A stretch of 64,000 nt of DNA, from positions 1,598,262-1,662,261 of the forward strand of contig NZ_LT606951.1 of assembly GCF_900095205.1 (NCBI RefSeq), read 5' to 3'. The DNA is from Polynucleobacter necessarius. Its GTDB lineage: Bacteria; Pseudomonadota; Gammaproteobacteria; Burkholderiales; Burkholderiaceae. The notes below the pieces were generated by a model that ran no database searches, was not told the origin of the DNA, and saw nothing but the letters and a program-made list of their open reading frames with translations. Shown here in pieces: positions 1 through 9,869 of this stretch (the first letter of the stretch is position 1; each line of letters begins with the position of its first letter). The position numbers were made by a program, and so were the translations under genes.

Positions 1-869
1 AAGCTGCTCGGGAATTGGAAACAGATACAACAGTTCGCAAAAAAGATGCTGATGTCAAAGTCCGTCCAGAAGCAGCTGTTAAAGGTATCACTCCAACACA
101 ACCTGCGCCGATTAGCCAACCGCGTCCTGCTCGCACTGAAAAAGTAGTGAAAGCAGAAAGCTCTGGTGGTTTCTTTGGATTTATTAAGAGCCTCTTTAGT
201 TCACCTCCAGCAGTTGAAGAGAAGCCAGCTCCTAGCAACAACCGTGGACGTAACCAAGGTCGTAACGGAGATCGCAATCGTGGTCGCAATCGTCGCGGTC
301 GTGGTCACGGTCAACGTGAACGCGGTGAGCGTACTGAAGGCGGTAACGAAGGAGCAAATACGCCTAATACAGCCGTATCAGTCAGCCCATTTTCAGGCCC
401 TCCAGCTGGAATGGCCGGCGCTTCTGCAAGCATGCCAATTCAGAATATCGTGAGTAGCTTTAGTAATGCAAAACCTGTTGCAGAAAAACAAGAAAGACCT
501 GAGCGCGCACCTCGTGCTCCGCGTCAATCGAATCGCTCTGCACAAGGTTCCACCCCAGCTCCAGCAAGCACACCAGCACCAGCAGCGGTAGTTGCAGCTG
601 TAGCAACCGTAGAGGTGATTACGAAGCCTGCACCAGAGCTTCCTAAAGTGGCATTTCAGGCGCTTGAAGAAACCCCATTGCATAGTGTTGTGCAATCAGC
701 AGGAATGATCTGGGTCGCCACCGACTCATCTAAGCATGCTGAAGCGCAAAGCCAGATTCAGGCAGAACCTGTGGTCCACAACCTTGGCAGAGCGCCTAAA
801 CCCGCTGCCCAACTTCCTGACGGGCCAATGGTTTTAGTTGAAACCGGCGGCCAAGAAAAAACGGTTTAA
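1..869 (+). CDS. rne: Ribonuclease E, C-terminal scaffold part (5' truncated by window edge)
   Basis: The reading frame is open from the first bases, so only about the last 288 residues are present. They are low-complexity and disordered: an Arg/Gly/Asn-rich basic stretch (RNRGRNRRGRGHGQRERGER) typical of the RNA-binding region of RNase E, then Pro/Ala-rich linkers, and a short tail with a VLVETGG motif. In this family the catalytic half lies upstream and this half binds RNA and degradosome partners at the inner membrane. No catalytic residue is visible, so the call rests on composition and on the neighbouring moaA, an order I associate with Polynucleobacter. A weak inverted repeat (891-925) follows the gene without a clear T-run. 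Confidence 0.7.
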   Translation, partial: AARELETDTTVRKKDADVKVRPEAAVKGITPTQPAPISQPRPARTEKVVKAESSGGFFGFIKSLFSSPPAVEEKPAPSNNRGRNQGRNGDRNRGRNRRGRGHGQRERGERTEGGNEGANTPNTAVSVSPFSGPPAGMAGASASMPIQNIVSSFSNAKPVAEKQERPERAPRAPRQSNRSAQGSTPAPASTPAPAAVVAAVATVEVITKPAPELPKVAFQALEETPLHSVVQSAGMIWVATDSSKHAEAQSQIQAEPVVHNLGRAPKPAAQLPDGPMVLVETGGQEKTV

Positions 870-962
870 GCTATCTAAAGCTTTTTCTCCAGACCGCCAT
901 TTATCCCAAAAGGATATTTGGCGGTTTGGCAGAAACCCTGTTTCACAGCCATAATTGAGAAT

Positions 963-2091
963 ATGGTTGAAAAAGCAATTCCCAAAGTGATTCCTATACG
1001 CACCGACGAAGGCAGAGGTCTAACTCCGTCTGTTGGCACTCATCTGCTTCAACCACATGGTCAAACCAAAGATACTCGCGGGCGTGCCTTAAGAGATCTC
1101 CGCATATCTGTAACTGATCGTTGTAATTTCCGCTGCACCTATTGCATGCCAAAGGAAGTATTCGATCAAAACTACCCTTATTTAGCTCATAAAAAATTGC
1201 TGAGCTTTGAAGAAATCGCTCGGCTGACCTCGATTTTCACTACCTTGGGTGTGGAAAAAATTAGACTAACTGGGTGGTGAGCCTCTATTGCGCAAAAACT
1301 TAGAAGTGCTGATTGAAATGCTTGCAAAAATTCAGACATCTGATGGTAAGCCCCTTGATCTCACCCTAACGACTAACGGCAGCATCTTGCGTAAAAAAGC
1401 TGCAGCATTAAAAGCTGCAGGACTGCAAAGGTTAACCGTCAGCCCAGATGGTCTAAACGATGCTATCTTCAAGAAAATGAATGATGTCGATTTTCCGGTA
1501 GCCGATGTGCTCGACGGAATTGCCGCAGCTCAAGAAGTTGGCTTTGAAAATATCAAAGTCAATATGGTGGTTAAAAAAGGCACAAACGATCACGAGATTG
1601 TTTCAATGGCCAAACACTTTAAAGGCAGCGGCGTCATTCTGCGCTTTATAGAATTTATGGCTGTCGGCAGTTCTAATGGTTGGAATATGGAGCAAGTGCA
1701 TCCGTCTAAAGAAGTCATCGCCAGAATTAACGAAGCATTCCCTCTAGAACCAATTGAAGCGAACTACACAGGTGAAGTCGCACAGCGCTGGCGCTATCTT
1801 GATGGCACGGGAGAAATTGGTGTTATTTCTAGTGTCACTCAAACTTTCTGTCATGAATGCACTAGAGCACGCATTTCCACCGATGGGCAGATGTATCTCT
1901 GCCTTTTTGCTAACGAAGGATTTGATTTTAAAACCTTGTTGCGCTCTGGAAAAAGTGATCTTGAGATAGCCAATGCCGTAATGAATACTTGGTCAACACG
2001 CGACGATCACTATTCAGAAATTCGGGGTTCAAACACAGCAACCCAATTATCCAATGACCGCAAGGTTGAAATATCATATATTGGCGGCTAA
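963..2091 (+). CDS. moaA: GTP 3',8-cyclase MoaA (one frameshift)
   Basis: Radical-SAM enzyme that turns GTP into 3',8-cyclo-GTP, the first step of molybdenum-cofactor synthesis. Seen: the radical-SAM cluster CNFRCTYC, then LTGGEPLLR after frame correction, and the C-terminal second cluster FCHEC followed by a Cys 14 residues on (YLCLF). The length of about 375 residues fits the family. The frame breaks in a G-run near 1272-1277: actgggtggtgag reads correctly only with one G removed. ATG 963 is preferred over the upstream in-frame codon at 918 because the protein then starts with a normal short leader. It abuts mobA (stop and start overlap at 2091) in a moaA-mobA-moeA operon serving the molybdoenzymes further along the window. 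Confidence 0.9.
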
Positions 2092-2691
2092 TGCTTTCCA
2101 CTAAAGAGATTACGGGACTCATTCTAGCGGGCGGACGCGCACAACGGATGGGTGGTATTGATAAAGGTTTAATTCCCTTTCATGGGCAACCGCTCATAGA
2201 ATCCACCATCGCTAGACTAAAACCTCAGACCCAAACCATTCTCATTAATGCAAACCGTACCATTACGAAATATGCTGCTTATGGTTATCCCGTCATCATG
2301 GATGAGGCGCCAGATTTCTCTGGCCCTTTGGCCGGATTTTCGGTCGGCCTAAAGACCTGTAAGACCCCATATCTACTGACCCCCCTTGCGACTCCCCTCT
2401 ACTTCCCAAAAACTTGGCTGAGTTATTAATTGCTGAAATGGAGCGCGGAGATTTTCAATTGGTATACGCCTCCAGCAAAGAGCTTGATGGCAAAGTTTGG
2501 GCGCAACCTGTTTTTTGCTTAATGCGTAGCTAGAAGATTCATTGAATCAATTTCTCGAAAATGGCAATCTCAAAATTGATCGTTGGTTTAAAGATTTACG
2601 TAGCAGCACTGTAATCTTTGATGATTCCCAAGCTTTCGCTAATGTGAATACACCTGAAGAATTGCAAGCACTAGAAGACACATCCATATGA
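2091..2691 (+). CDS. mobA: Molybdenum cofactor guanylyltransferase MobA (two frameshifts)
   Basis: Adds GMP from GTP to molybdopterin to make the bis-MGD precursor. Seen: the N-terminal nucleotide-binding motif LILAGGRAQRMGG with the following lysine (GIDKGL), DEAPDFSGPLAG, and after correction PPCDSPLLP, the PCDxP signature of MobA. The frame shifts within the C-run at about 2380-2390 and again at about 2527-2535. The corrected tail (RWFKDLRSS, NVNTPEELQAL) is the canonical family ending, giving about 200 residues, normal for MobA. The stop (2689-2691) overlaps the moeA start. MGD-type cofactor suits DMSO-reductase-family enzymes, none of which is in this window, so its client lies elsewhere. 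Confidence 0.85.
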
Positions 2692-3999
2692 ACCATTCCC
2701 CAAACGCACCCATCCTATTAACTTCGTCACTTCATGTGGATGATGCTCGCAAAGCTATTGCAGGATTGGTAAACGACCTCATTCAAGAATCAACAGCCCT
2801 TCAGGATTCGACTGCTATGGAAATGGTTCCTTTGAATCAAGCGATTGATCGTATTTTGGCGGTAGATTTACTCTCACCAATCGACGTACCAGCAGCAGAT
2901 AACTCTGCCATGGATGGCTTTGCATTTGATGGCAAATGTCTCGATACAGATAGCGCGGTTATTTCCTTGCGGATTGTGGGCACTGCCTTTGCTGGGAAGC
3001 CTTATGAAGGCACGGTTGCTCCTGGTGACTGCCTCAAAATAATGACTGGCGCTGTTATGCCTGTAGGTTGCGACACCGTCATTCCTCAAGAATTTACCAG
3101 CGCGATACATGAGAGCAGCATTGAGTTCAAAGACGATCAATTAAAGCCTGGTGAGAACCGACGCTTACGTGGCGAGGATCTTCAAAAAGGAAAACCAGCA
3201 ATTGCGACTGGCAGACTACTGCGCCCTCTTCTGACCTTGGCTTAGCCGCATCCTTAGGCGTAGCCTCGCTTTTTGTGAAGCGCAAACTTAAGGTAGCCAT
3301 TCTGTCTTCGGGCGATGAGCTTCGTGGCCTGGGCCAAGAATTAGATGCTGGCAGTATTTATGACAGAAATCGCTACAGTCTGACTGGCTTACTTAATCGA
3401 CTTAATTTAGACATCATCGACTGTGGGATTGTGCGTGATGATCCTACTGCCTTGAAGCAAGCCTTCATTGAGGCTGCAGGCAAAGCGGATGTACTCATTT
3501 CTTCTGGGGGTGTTTCGGTTGGTGAAGCAGACTTCACTAAACAAATCATGGAAGAGCTTGGGGATGTCGGCTTTTGGAAAATTGCGATGCGCCCTGGCCG
3601 CCCCATGGCTTTTGGGGTCTTCAAGCCAGTATCCGGAAATACACGCAAGACCCTCTTCTTTGGCTTACCCGGAAACCCAGTAGCAGTCATGGTGACGTTT
3701 TATCAATTCGTTCGATCTGCCTTGCTACAACTGAATGGCGCAAACCAAACAGAGCCACCGCTGACGCAGGCAATTGCTGAGGCATCCATTCGGAAAAGCC
3801 TGGACGCACCGAGTTTCAACGCGCCATCTTGGGGCGTGGAGCCGATGGGAAACCAACCGTCAGGCTGACTGGGAGTCAAGGTGCCGGCATTTTGAGATCG
3901 ATGAGCGAGGCAAATTGCTTTGTCATCCTCACCCACAATCAGGGCAACATAGCCGCTGGAGACTGGGTAGATGTAGCGCTTTTTGATGGACTGCTTTAA
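2688..3999 (+). CDS. moeA: Molybdopterin molybdenumtransferase MoeA (two frameshifts)
   Basis: Inserts molybdate into adenylylated molybdopterin, the last common Moco step. Seen: PAADNSAMDGFAF, the MoeA signature near residue 75; LRIVGTAFAGKPYEGTVAPG and MTGAVMPVGCDTVI; PGENRRLRGED; the MPT-binding motif SSGGVSVGEADF; and RPGRPMAFG with GLPGNPVAVMVTF. The frame moves once near 3222-3228 (gccctcttctgacc) and again near 3795 (cggaaaagcctgg, an A-run). The corrected C-terminus contains KPGRTEFQRAILGRG and ends NIAAGDWVDVALFDGLL at 3999, the usual ending. About 436 residues, normal for the family. It starts 4 bp inside mobA. No residue is missing apart from the shifts. Confidence 0.88.
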
Positions 4000-4011
4000 G
4001 ATTGCGTCATC

Positions 4012-4305
4012 ATGAAACTAACCAAAAAAGAACTAGCCTTTCTAGACCCGATGCACACTGCCAAAACCTTAGTTTTGGTTTACCTATGTTTTTCCGTACC
4101 AATCGTTTTATTAGCACTGTTTGTGGCCTTCATCCGTGATGGAGCGATTCCAGGGTTTACGGTGTTATCCGCACTCATTCTGAATGCACTTCTTGGATTT
4201 GGTTTGCTGTGGATTGCCTGCAAAGTTTACAACTGGGTAGCAGGAAAATTTGGCGGTATCGAATTAGCAATGCGTGAACTACCAGAAGAAATTGACGCGG
4301 AGTAA
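4012..4305 (+). CDS. Small two-TM inner-membrane protein (DUF3566-like)
   Basis: 97 residues with two clear membrane segments: about 20-42 (LVLVYLCFSVPIVLLALFVAFI) and 52-75 (SALILNALLGFGLLWIACKV). The end of the second helix and the tail, VYNWVAGKFGGIELAMREL, resemble the YN(L/W)VAxxxGGIE motif I know from DUF3566-type small membrane proteins, so both termini are probably cytoplasmic. It lies 12 bp after moeA on the same strand and could be its last operon member, but nothing links it to Moco. Function unknown. The ORF is intact and its codon use matches its neighbours. Confidence 0.6.
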   Translation: MKLTKKELAFLDPMHTAKTLVLVYLCFSVPIVLLALFVAFIRDGAIPGFTVLSALILNALLGFGLLWIACKVYNWVAGKFGGIELAMRELPEEIDAE

Positions 4306-4404
4306 TCCATCCTAATTCAAAGTTCATCTCATCAATAAAGCTGAGCAAGTACTTGGCTTTATTTTTTATCACGACCAAACTTTTAGCCCCGATAGACTTC
4401 AGCA

Positions 4405-5398
4405 TTAATCAAGCTCGGAGGTTTTTCCCTCAAGGGCTGAGCGTAAATTTTCAATCGCTAAATCAACCATTACTCTGCGAGTAGCTTCTGTAGCGCTGGC
4501 AATATGCGGAGCAAGCACCACATTACTCAACTTTAATAATTCAGGATGGACGGATGGCTCACCCTCAAATACATCTAGACCAGCCGCAAATATTCTTTTT
4601 TCTTTGAGCGCCTGAAGCCAGTGCAGCATCATCCACAATGCCACCACGGGCAATGTTTATCAAGGTTGCAGTCGGTTTCATGAGTGCAATTTCTTTAGCG
4701 CCAATCGTATGATGACTCCGAGCGCTATAAGGCAATACGAGCATCACATGCTCAACAGTACGAAGTAATTCTTCTTTGGAAACATACTTGGCACCATAGG
4801 CCTTTTCATCAGTATCTGATAGATGACTGCGATTGTGATAAATCACATTCATTCCAAATCCCAATGCGCGCTTAGCAATTCCTTGACCAATGCGCCCCAT
4901 GCCAATAATGCCAAGAGTACTGTGATGTAAATCCATGCCAAGTGGATTATTCACAATTGACCACTTGTCCCATAGACCTGCTCTTACCCAATGCTCAGAT
5001 TCAGTAATACGTCTTGCAGTTGCCATCAATAGAGCAAAACCGAAATCGGCTGTGTAGTGTCTGTTAATACATCTGGAGCATTGGTAGCCATTACGCCTGC
5101 AGCAGTGATTGCTGGGACATCAAAATTGTTATATCCCACAGAAATATTAGCCACAATCTTTAGATTTTCAGCGTGAGCTAATGATTTGCATCAATTCTTT
5201 CGCTACCTGCAACTCTAAAGCCCCTACAACCCCTGAGAGTTCTTTTTGCAACTCTTCTGGACTAAAAATCCGATCTTCTTAATTGGATCGCACCGCAAAA
5301 GTTTCCTCGAGTTTTGCTAAAGCCTCTGGAAATATGGCTCTTGCCACCAAAATTTTGGGTTTTGAGTTACTAGGCAGAGAATTTGACTGTGTATTCAT
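4405..5398 (-). CDS. D-2-hydroxyacid dehydrogenase (glyoxylate/hydroxypyruvate reductase type), frameshifted
   Basis: NAD(P)H-dependent reductase of the D-isomer-specific 2-hydroxyacid dehydrogenase family. Seen: LGIIGMGRIGQGIAKRA (Rossmann GxGxxG), VMLVLPYS, LINIARGGIVDDAAL (substrate/Arg region), GLDVFEGEP and VLAPHIASATEAT with the catalytic His. The N-terminus (MNTQSNSLPSNSKPKILVAR, ATG at 5398) is in another frame. Breaks are visible near 5275-5285, 5190, 5035 and 4620. Corrected length is about 330 residues, normal for the family. It is divergent from fdxA with about 127 bp between. Glyoxylate versus hydroxypyruvate preference cannot be told from sequence. On the coding strand the bases before ATG read cctcct, not a ribosome site, so the start is tentative. 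Confidence 0.82.
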
Positions 5399-5525
5399 AG
5401 GAGGAACTTTACCTCAACTAAATAGACCCTTTAGACCCTTTCGCCTTAAAAATAGGCCATTTCGGCTAAAATTAAACTTTTATAACCTAGCACCCATCTT
5501 TTGGGGCTCTTGAAACAAAACCACC

Positions 5526-5849
5526 ATGACTTACGTTGTTACTGAATCTTGTATCCGCTGCAAATACACCGACTGCGTTGATGTTTGCCCAGTTGACTGC
5601 TTCCGCGAAGGTCCTAATTTTTTGGTCATTGATCCGGATGAGTGTATTGACTGCGCAGTATGCGTACCTGAATGCCCGGTAAATGCCATTTATGCTGAAG
5701 ATGATGTTCCTGGTGATCAGCAAGCCTTCATCAAACTCAATGCTGAACTCTCTCCTTCATGGACCTCGATTACCAAGTCCAAAGCAGCTCTTCCAGATGC
5801 TGAGGAATGGAAAGATGTTAAAAATAAACTTGACCAGCTCGTAAAGTAA
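5526..5849 (+). CDS. fdxA: 7Fe ferredoxin FdxA
   Basis: 107-residue soluble electron carrier. Seen: the first cluster region [18 protein letters not shown] and the second [17 protein letters not shown], the pattern of the [3Fe-4S]/[4Fe-4S] FdxA type common in proteobacteria, plus the usual acidic C-terminal extension ([17 protein letters not shown]). Length and order are normal. It is followed 20 bp later by a ferredoxin-NADP reductase, its probable electron donor, so the two likely form an operon. The 5' region holds a short repeated AGACCCTTT (about 5424-5441) and a TTTTATAAC element that could be part of a promoter. The ORF is intact. Confidence 0.95.
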   Translation: MTYVVTESCIRCKYTDCVDVCPVDCFREGPNFLVIDPDECIDCAVCVPECPVNAIYAEDDVPGDQQAFIKLNAELSPSWTSITKSKAALPDAEEWKDVKNKLDQLVK

Positions 5850-5869
5850 TTTACTAGCAAAAGAAATTT

Positions 5870-6916
5870 GTGTTGTACTCACCCACACAAACCAATGCCG
5901 TCATCATTGGCGCCGGTCCAGTGGGTCTTTTTCAGATCTTTGAATTAGGTCTGCTAGAAATTAAAGCGCATGTGATTGACTCACTCACCGAGCCAGGCGG
6001 TCAATGCATTGAGCTGTATCCAGATAAACCAATTTACGATATCCCAGCAATTCCAGTTTGCACTGGACGTGAGCTCACTAATAATTTATTAAGGCAAATT
6101 GAACCCTTTGACGCTCAATTTCATCTTGGTCAAGAGGTCACGAAGCTAGAGTCACAATCAGATGGTCGCTTTCTAATTAGTACCTCACAAGACAATCACT
6201 TTCTGAGCAAAACTGTATTTATTGCTGCCGGAGTTGGCGCTTTCCAACCCCGCACCATCAACCTTGAAGGTATAGATGCTTTTGTAGGGCAGCAGTTGTT
6301 TTATCACATTAAAAACCCAGAACAGTTTGCAAACAAGAGGGTGGTTATTTGCGGAGGTGGTGATGCAGCTCTGGACTGGGCCGTTCATTTTTCTGAAATT
6401 GCAGCCAGTGTTACTTTAATACACCGTCGTGATGACTTTAAAGCTGCGCCTAAATCTATTGCCAGAATGCGTGAGCTTTGCGCAAACCATCGAATGGAAC
6501 TTTTGATCGGACAAGTATCTGGGTACGAAGTGAAGAATGATCGACTGATAGAAGTTGTCTTCACTAATATTGATGGCGAATCTAAAAATATTCCCCTTGA
6601 TGATCTTCTGGTGCTCTACGGACTCTCACCTAAGTTGGGGCCCATTGCAGAATGGGGTCTTGATATCGATCGCAAACAAATATGTGTTGATACCGCTAAA
6701 TTTGAAACCAGCATTCCGAGAATTTATGCAGTAGGCGATATTAATGTTTATCCCGGCAAGAAAAAACTCATCCTGTCAGGATTTCATGAGGCTGCACTAG
6801 CTGCCTTCGCGGCAGCAGAATATCTAAACCCCGAAAAACAGGTTCAGCTCCAATATACGACCACCTCACCCAAGCTCCACAAAGCCTTGGGAGTCAAGCC
6901 ACCCACATTCGAGTAA
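5870..6916 (+). CDS. Ferredoxin/flavodoxin-NADP+ reductase, thioredoxin-reductase-like type
   Basis: 348-residue FAD enzyme that passes electrons between NADPH and ferredoxin. Seen: FAD-binding [18 protein letters not shown] near residue 10, [20 protein letters not shown], the NADPH-binding [17 protein letters not shown] near residue 160, and the C-terminal FAD motif [20 protein letters not shown]. There is no CxxC redox pair, which separates this group (Bacillus YumC type) from true thioredoxin reductases. Start is GTG 5870 (GTG-TTG-TAC), because no ATG is suitably placed before the FAD motif. It lies 20 bp after fdxA, which supports ferredoxin as partner. Intact. Confidence 0.9.
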   Translation: MLYSPTQTNAVIIGAGPVGLFQIFELGLLEIKAHVIDSLTEPGGQCIELYPDKPIYDIPAIPVCTGRELTNNLLRQIEPFDAQFHLGQEVTKLESQSDGRFLISTSQDNHFLSKTVFIAAGVGAFQPRTINLEGIDAFVGQQLFYHIKNPEQFANKRVVICGGGDAALDWAVHFSEIAASVTLIHRRDDFKAAPKSIARMRELCANHRMELLIGQVSGYEVKNDRLIEVVFTNIDGESKNIPLDDLLVLYGLSPKLGPIAEWGLDIDRKQICVDTAKFETSIPRIYAVGDINVYPGKKKLILSGFHEAALAAFAAAEYLNPEKQVQLQYTTTSPKLHKALGVKPPTFE

Positions 6917-6959
6917 GCTATCCTTTATTTGTTCATACATAACCACTTTTAGCCTATAT

Positions 6960-7754
6960 ATGCGTCAATACCACGATCTCATGAAAGAAGTCCTTGCCAA
7001 AGGCGTCCAGAAATCCGATAGAACTGGGACTGGCACGGTTTCTGTATTTGGACATCAGATGCGCTTTAATTTGGCTGAAGGCTTTCCGATGGTGACCACT
7101 AAAAAACTCCATCTCAAATCTATCATTTATGAATTGCTCTGGTTTCTCAAGGGCAGTACAGACAATAACTGGCTGAAAGAGCGTGGCGTATCCGTTTGGA
7201 ATGAGTGGGCCGCACCCGACGGCGATCTGGGGCCTATCTATGGTTATCAATGGCGCTCATGGCCAGCCCCTAATGGTCAACACATCGATCAAATCTCCGA
7301 AGTAGTAGAGACAATTAAGAAGAATCCAGACTCACGTCGCATTATTGTTTCTGCATGGAACGTCGCAGACATACCTCGTATGGCCTTGGCACCATGCCAT
7401 GCGTTCTTTCAGTTTTATGTTGCTGATGGGAAGCTGTCATGTCAACTCTATCAACGCAGTGCAGATATCTTTTTGGGCGTACCGTTTAATATTGCTAGCT
7501 ACGCCCTGCTGACGCACATGATGGCTCAACAATGTGATCTGGAGGTAGGTGACTTTATTTGGACTGGCGGAGATTGCCATTTGTATAGCAATCATTTAGA
7601 ACGGGTAGAGCTCCAGCTCTCAAGGGACTTCTTCCCATTACCCAAGCTCAATATTTTGCGCAAACCTGCTTCAATTTTTGATTACGAGTTTGAAGATTTT
7701 GAAATCGTCGGATATGAATCCCATCCACACATCAAAGCTCCTGTAGCTATTTAA
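6960..7754 (+). CDS. thyA: Thymidylate synthase ThyA
   Basis: 264 residues, the exact length class of the short bacterial ThyA. It methylates dUMP to dTMP with methylene-tetrahydrofolate. Seen: [16 protein letters not shown], the Arg loop [27 protein letters not shown], the catalytic Cys in [10 protein letters not shown] (about residue 146), the [16 protein letters not shown] phosphate/nucleotide site and [10 protein letters not shown]. All active-site residues I can check are present. It is followed 15 bp later by folA, which recycles the dihydrofolate that ThyA produces, a standard pairing. Intact ORF. Confidence 0.97.
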   Translation: MRQYHDLMKEVLAKGVQKSDRTGTGTVSVFGHQMRFNLAEGFPMVTTKKLHLKSIIYELLWFLKGSTDNNWLKERGVSVWNEWAAPDGDLGPIYGYQWRSWPAPNGQHIDQISEVVETIKKNPDSRRIIVSAWNVADIPRMALAPCHAFFQFYVADGKLSCQLYQRSADIFLGVPFNIASYALLTHMMAQQCDLEVGDFIWTGGDCHLYSNHLERVELQLSRDFFPLPKLNILRKPASIFDYEFEDFEIVGYESHPHIKAPVAI

Positions 7755-7769
7755 GAATCTAGCCCCCTT

Positions 7770-8258
7770 ATGACGCAACCTGCTATTTCTATGATTGTCG
7801 CGCGCTCGCGCAAACACGTGATTGGTCGTGACAATCAAATGCCTTGGAAGATATCTGCTGATTTACAGTTTTTCAAACGCGTCACTATGGGGCATCCTGT
7901 CATCATGGGTCGTAAGACTTGGGAATCTATTGGGCGCCCCCTGCCTGGACGTCGCAATATCGTCGTGAGTCGCAATGCCAATTTTCAACTGGCCGGAGCA
8001 GAGTTAGCTAGCTCATTAGAAGAGGCATTAAATCGCTTAAGCGATTTTTCTCGTGTGTTTGTCATTGGTGGCAAGCAGCTCTTTAATCAAGCTTTTGATA
8101 TTGCAGATCGGCTTTACATCACCGAGATTGATTTAGACATTGACGGCGGAGATACTTTCTTCGAGGTTCCGGATGCATCCGAATGGAAAGAGGTGGAGCG
8201 TACTCCAGGATCTGAGGGTGATATCACATTCAATTTCATTACGCTAGAGCGGAAATAA
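7770..8258 (+). CDS. folA: Dihydrofolate reductase FolA
   Basis: 162 residues, normal for chromosomal DHFR. It reduces dihydrofolate with NADPH. Seen: VIGRDNQMPWKISADLQFF with the active-site Asp and the WK loop, the NADPH motif VIMGRKTWESIGRPLPGRRN, and FVIGGKQLFNQA. It directly follows thyA and is closed by a strong intrinsic terminator that begins at its stop codon. Nothing unusual; ORF intact. Confidence 0.97.
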   Translation: MTQPAISMIVARSRKHVIGRDNQMPWKISADLQFFKRVTMGHPVIMGRKTWESIGRPLPGRRNIVVSRNANFQLAGAELASSLEEALNRLSDFSRVFVIGGKQLFNQAFDIADRLYITEIDLDIDGGDTFFEVPDASEWKEVERTPGSEGDITFNFITLERK

Positions 8259-8285
8259 AAAAGGACTCCGAGGAGTCCTTTTTTA
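8257..8285. terminator. Intrinsic terminator between folA and ppiC, probably bidirectional
   Basis: Perfect inverted repeat AAGGACTCC / GGAGTCCTT (8261-8269, 8272-8280) flanked by an A-run on the left and a T-run on the right, so it can work for folA (+) and for the convergent parvulin gene (-). Confidence 0.92.
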
Positions 8286-8297
8286 AGCCACATTAAA

Positions 8298-9124
8298 TCA
8301 CTGAACAACAATCTTTGCATCCTTAGCAATCTAACTTAAAAATTCATATTGCTTTCTTTGAGTCAACGCAGCACGAATAGCAGGCTTTGCTTGCTCTAGC
8401 GCAGGTGGCTTAGTCGATCTTTTATCTTCGAGCTTGATCAAATACCAACCTTGTTGCATTTGGATTGGGGTCTGTGAAACCTGGCCCTTAGCAAGACTAG
8501 TTAAGACGCTCGCTAACTGAGGGGTAACTTGCCCAGCTTGAATCCATCCTACCGCTCCCCCTTGAGCCTTATTGGGTGCTAAAGAAACACTTTTTGCTAC
8601 CTTATCAAATGACTCCCTTTTTTAATACGAGCCAATGCAGCCTGAGCATCCGCTTCTGAGGCAACTGCAATATCACTCACCTTGTATTCATTAATCATTC
8701 CCTGAGGGCCGAGGGATGCAATCTCATTTTTGTATTGAGCTTCAACATCGGCGTCTGTAACTGGATTTTTTGCCATGTATATAGAGAGCTCTAAATCCGC
8801 CAAATAATTCTGACGAATCATCAGCAATTGTGTACTGGCTCTTTCAGAATTCGCCAGACCATCCTTTTCAGCCTGTTGAGCAAGCAATAACACTTCAATG
8901 AACTTTTGAATTACAGCCTTACGCAACTCTGGGGAATCTTTTTGCCCCTGGGAAATGGCAACCTTAATACCCTGCTCCACCATGTCATTGGTAATAATGG
9001 TTCCATTCACAGAGGCTGCAGCATTGATTGGTAACCCACTTTGTTGAGCATAAGCGCCACATACAAATGCGCTGGTCAATACTCCAACAGCAATAAATGC
9101 GAATGAACAAGAGATTGAATACAA
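8298..9124 (-). CDS. Periplasmic parvulin-type peptidyl-prolyl isomerase (frameshift and in-frame stop)
   Basis: Periplasmic folding helper. Seen: an N-terminal signal peptide (FAFIAVGVLTSAFVCGAYAQ), a SurA-N-like region (ASVNGTIITNDMVEQGI, LLLAQQAEKDGL), and after a frame change near 8615 (a T-run) the PpiC core VAKSVSLAPNKAQGGAVGW, IQAGQVTPQLASVL and QQGWYLIKLEDKR. The frame then hits TAG at 8331-8333, yet the same frame continues IAKDAKIVVQ to TGA at 8298, which is how such proteins normally end. TAG is therefore probably an AAG codon altered by one base. The TTG start at 9124 is taken because it opens the signal peptide; an ATG at 9134 is in another frame. Confidence 0.82.
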
Positions 9125-9218
9125 AAGGTTTCATAAGGATTTAGTCTTTCTAATAATTAGCCTCAATATTAACAGCAGACATTCTGCGCACCCTAATACA
9201 CCAAGCTAAAATGCCATG

Positions 9219-9845
9219 ATGTGCGTTCAATACATCACTACTGTCAATATTGGTTGGGTTAAGTCCCACTTTGATCTTGACCTGCCAATGAGCAGCGTAC
9301 TTGAAGTATTTCCAACCTACCCCGGCCCCATCATTCTCAAAAGCCACAACACCAACCGAACCGCCATAGGTTTAGCGCGTTTTGGCCTGATACCTTCATG
9401 GGCAAAAGAGGAGACCTTTGGTAGAAAAACCTATAACACTAGGGTGGAGACGGTAGATCAAAAACCATCCTATAGACATGCTTGGTCGCAACGTCATTAC
9501 GCGTTAACTTTAGCGGATGCTTTTTACGAACCCTGCTATAAATCAGGTAAAGCAATACGCACTGCAATCAAACAAGCGAATCAAGAGCCCATGGCAATTG
9601 CTTCTATCTGGGATACCTGGACCGAGCCAGAAACCGGGGAACTCATAGCCTCGTTTTCAATGCTAACAATTGATGCAAGTGCTCACCCAGTAATGCAACG
9701 CATGCATAAACCTGAAGATGAGAAACGCACAGTAGTTCCATTAAAGCCCGAACTATTCGATGCATGGCTTAATGCAACACCAGAAGAAGCACGCGCCTTA
9801 CTTCATTTAAATTCAATGCCTGAGTTAATTATACTGTCTAGCTAG
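9219..9845 (+). CDS. SRAP-domain protein (YedK/HMCES family, abasic-site DNA-protein crosslink)
   Basis: 208 residues. SRAP proteins shield abasic sites in single-stranded DNA by crosslinking them through Cys2, exposed when the first Met is removed. Two ATG codons are adjacent (9216 and 9219); only the second puts Cys at position 2 (MCVQY), so I choose 9219. Other family marks: ARFGLIPSWAKEE, the YNTRVETVDQKPSYRHAW strip (canonical NARxETxxxKPxFR), ADAFYEPCYKSG (usual ADGFYEW), IASIWDTW, and HPVMQRMHKPE with the His that acts with Cys2. The second residue pair CV replaces the usual CG, and FYEP replaces FYEW. Intact. Upstream gap of about 94 bp. Confidence 0.88.
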   Translation: MCVQYITTVNIGWVKSHFDLDLPMSSVLEVFPTYPGPIILKSHNTNRTAIGLARFGLIPSWAKEETFGRKTYNTRVETVDQKPSYRHAWSQRHYALTLADAFYEPCYKSGKAIRTAIKQANQEPMAIASIWDTWTEPETGELIASFSMLTIDASAHPVMQRMHKPEDEKRTVVPLKPELFDAWLNATPEEARALLHLNSMPELIILSS

Positions 9846-9869
9846 GGAATTGAGTTTCTTCTAAAGACT

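Noticed and set aside
891-925. Inverted repeat ACCGCCATTTATCC / GGATATTTGGCGGT after rne as a terminator
   Set aside because: Imperfect stem and no T-run; moaA starts soon after, so it may be a weak structure only.
5283-5513. 76-codon plus-strand ORF upstream of fdxA with a nearby AGGAGG
   Set aside because: It is antisense to the N-terminus of the hydroxyacid dehydrogenase; its product is repetitive because of the AGACCCTTT repeat.
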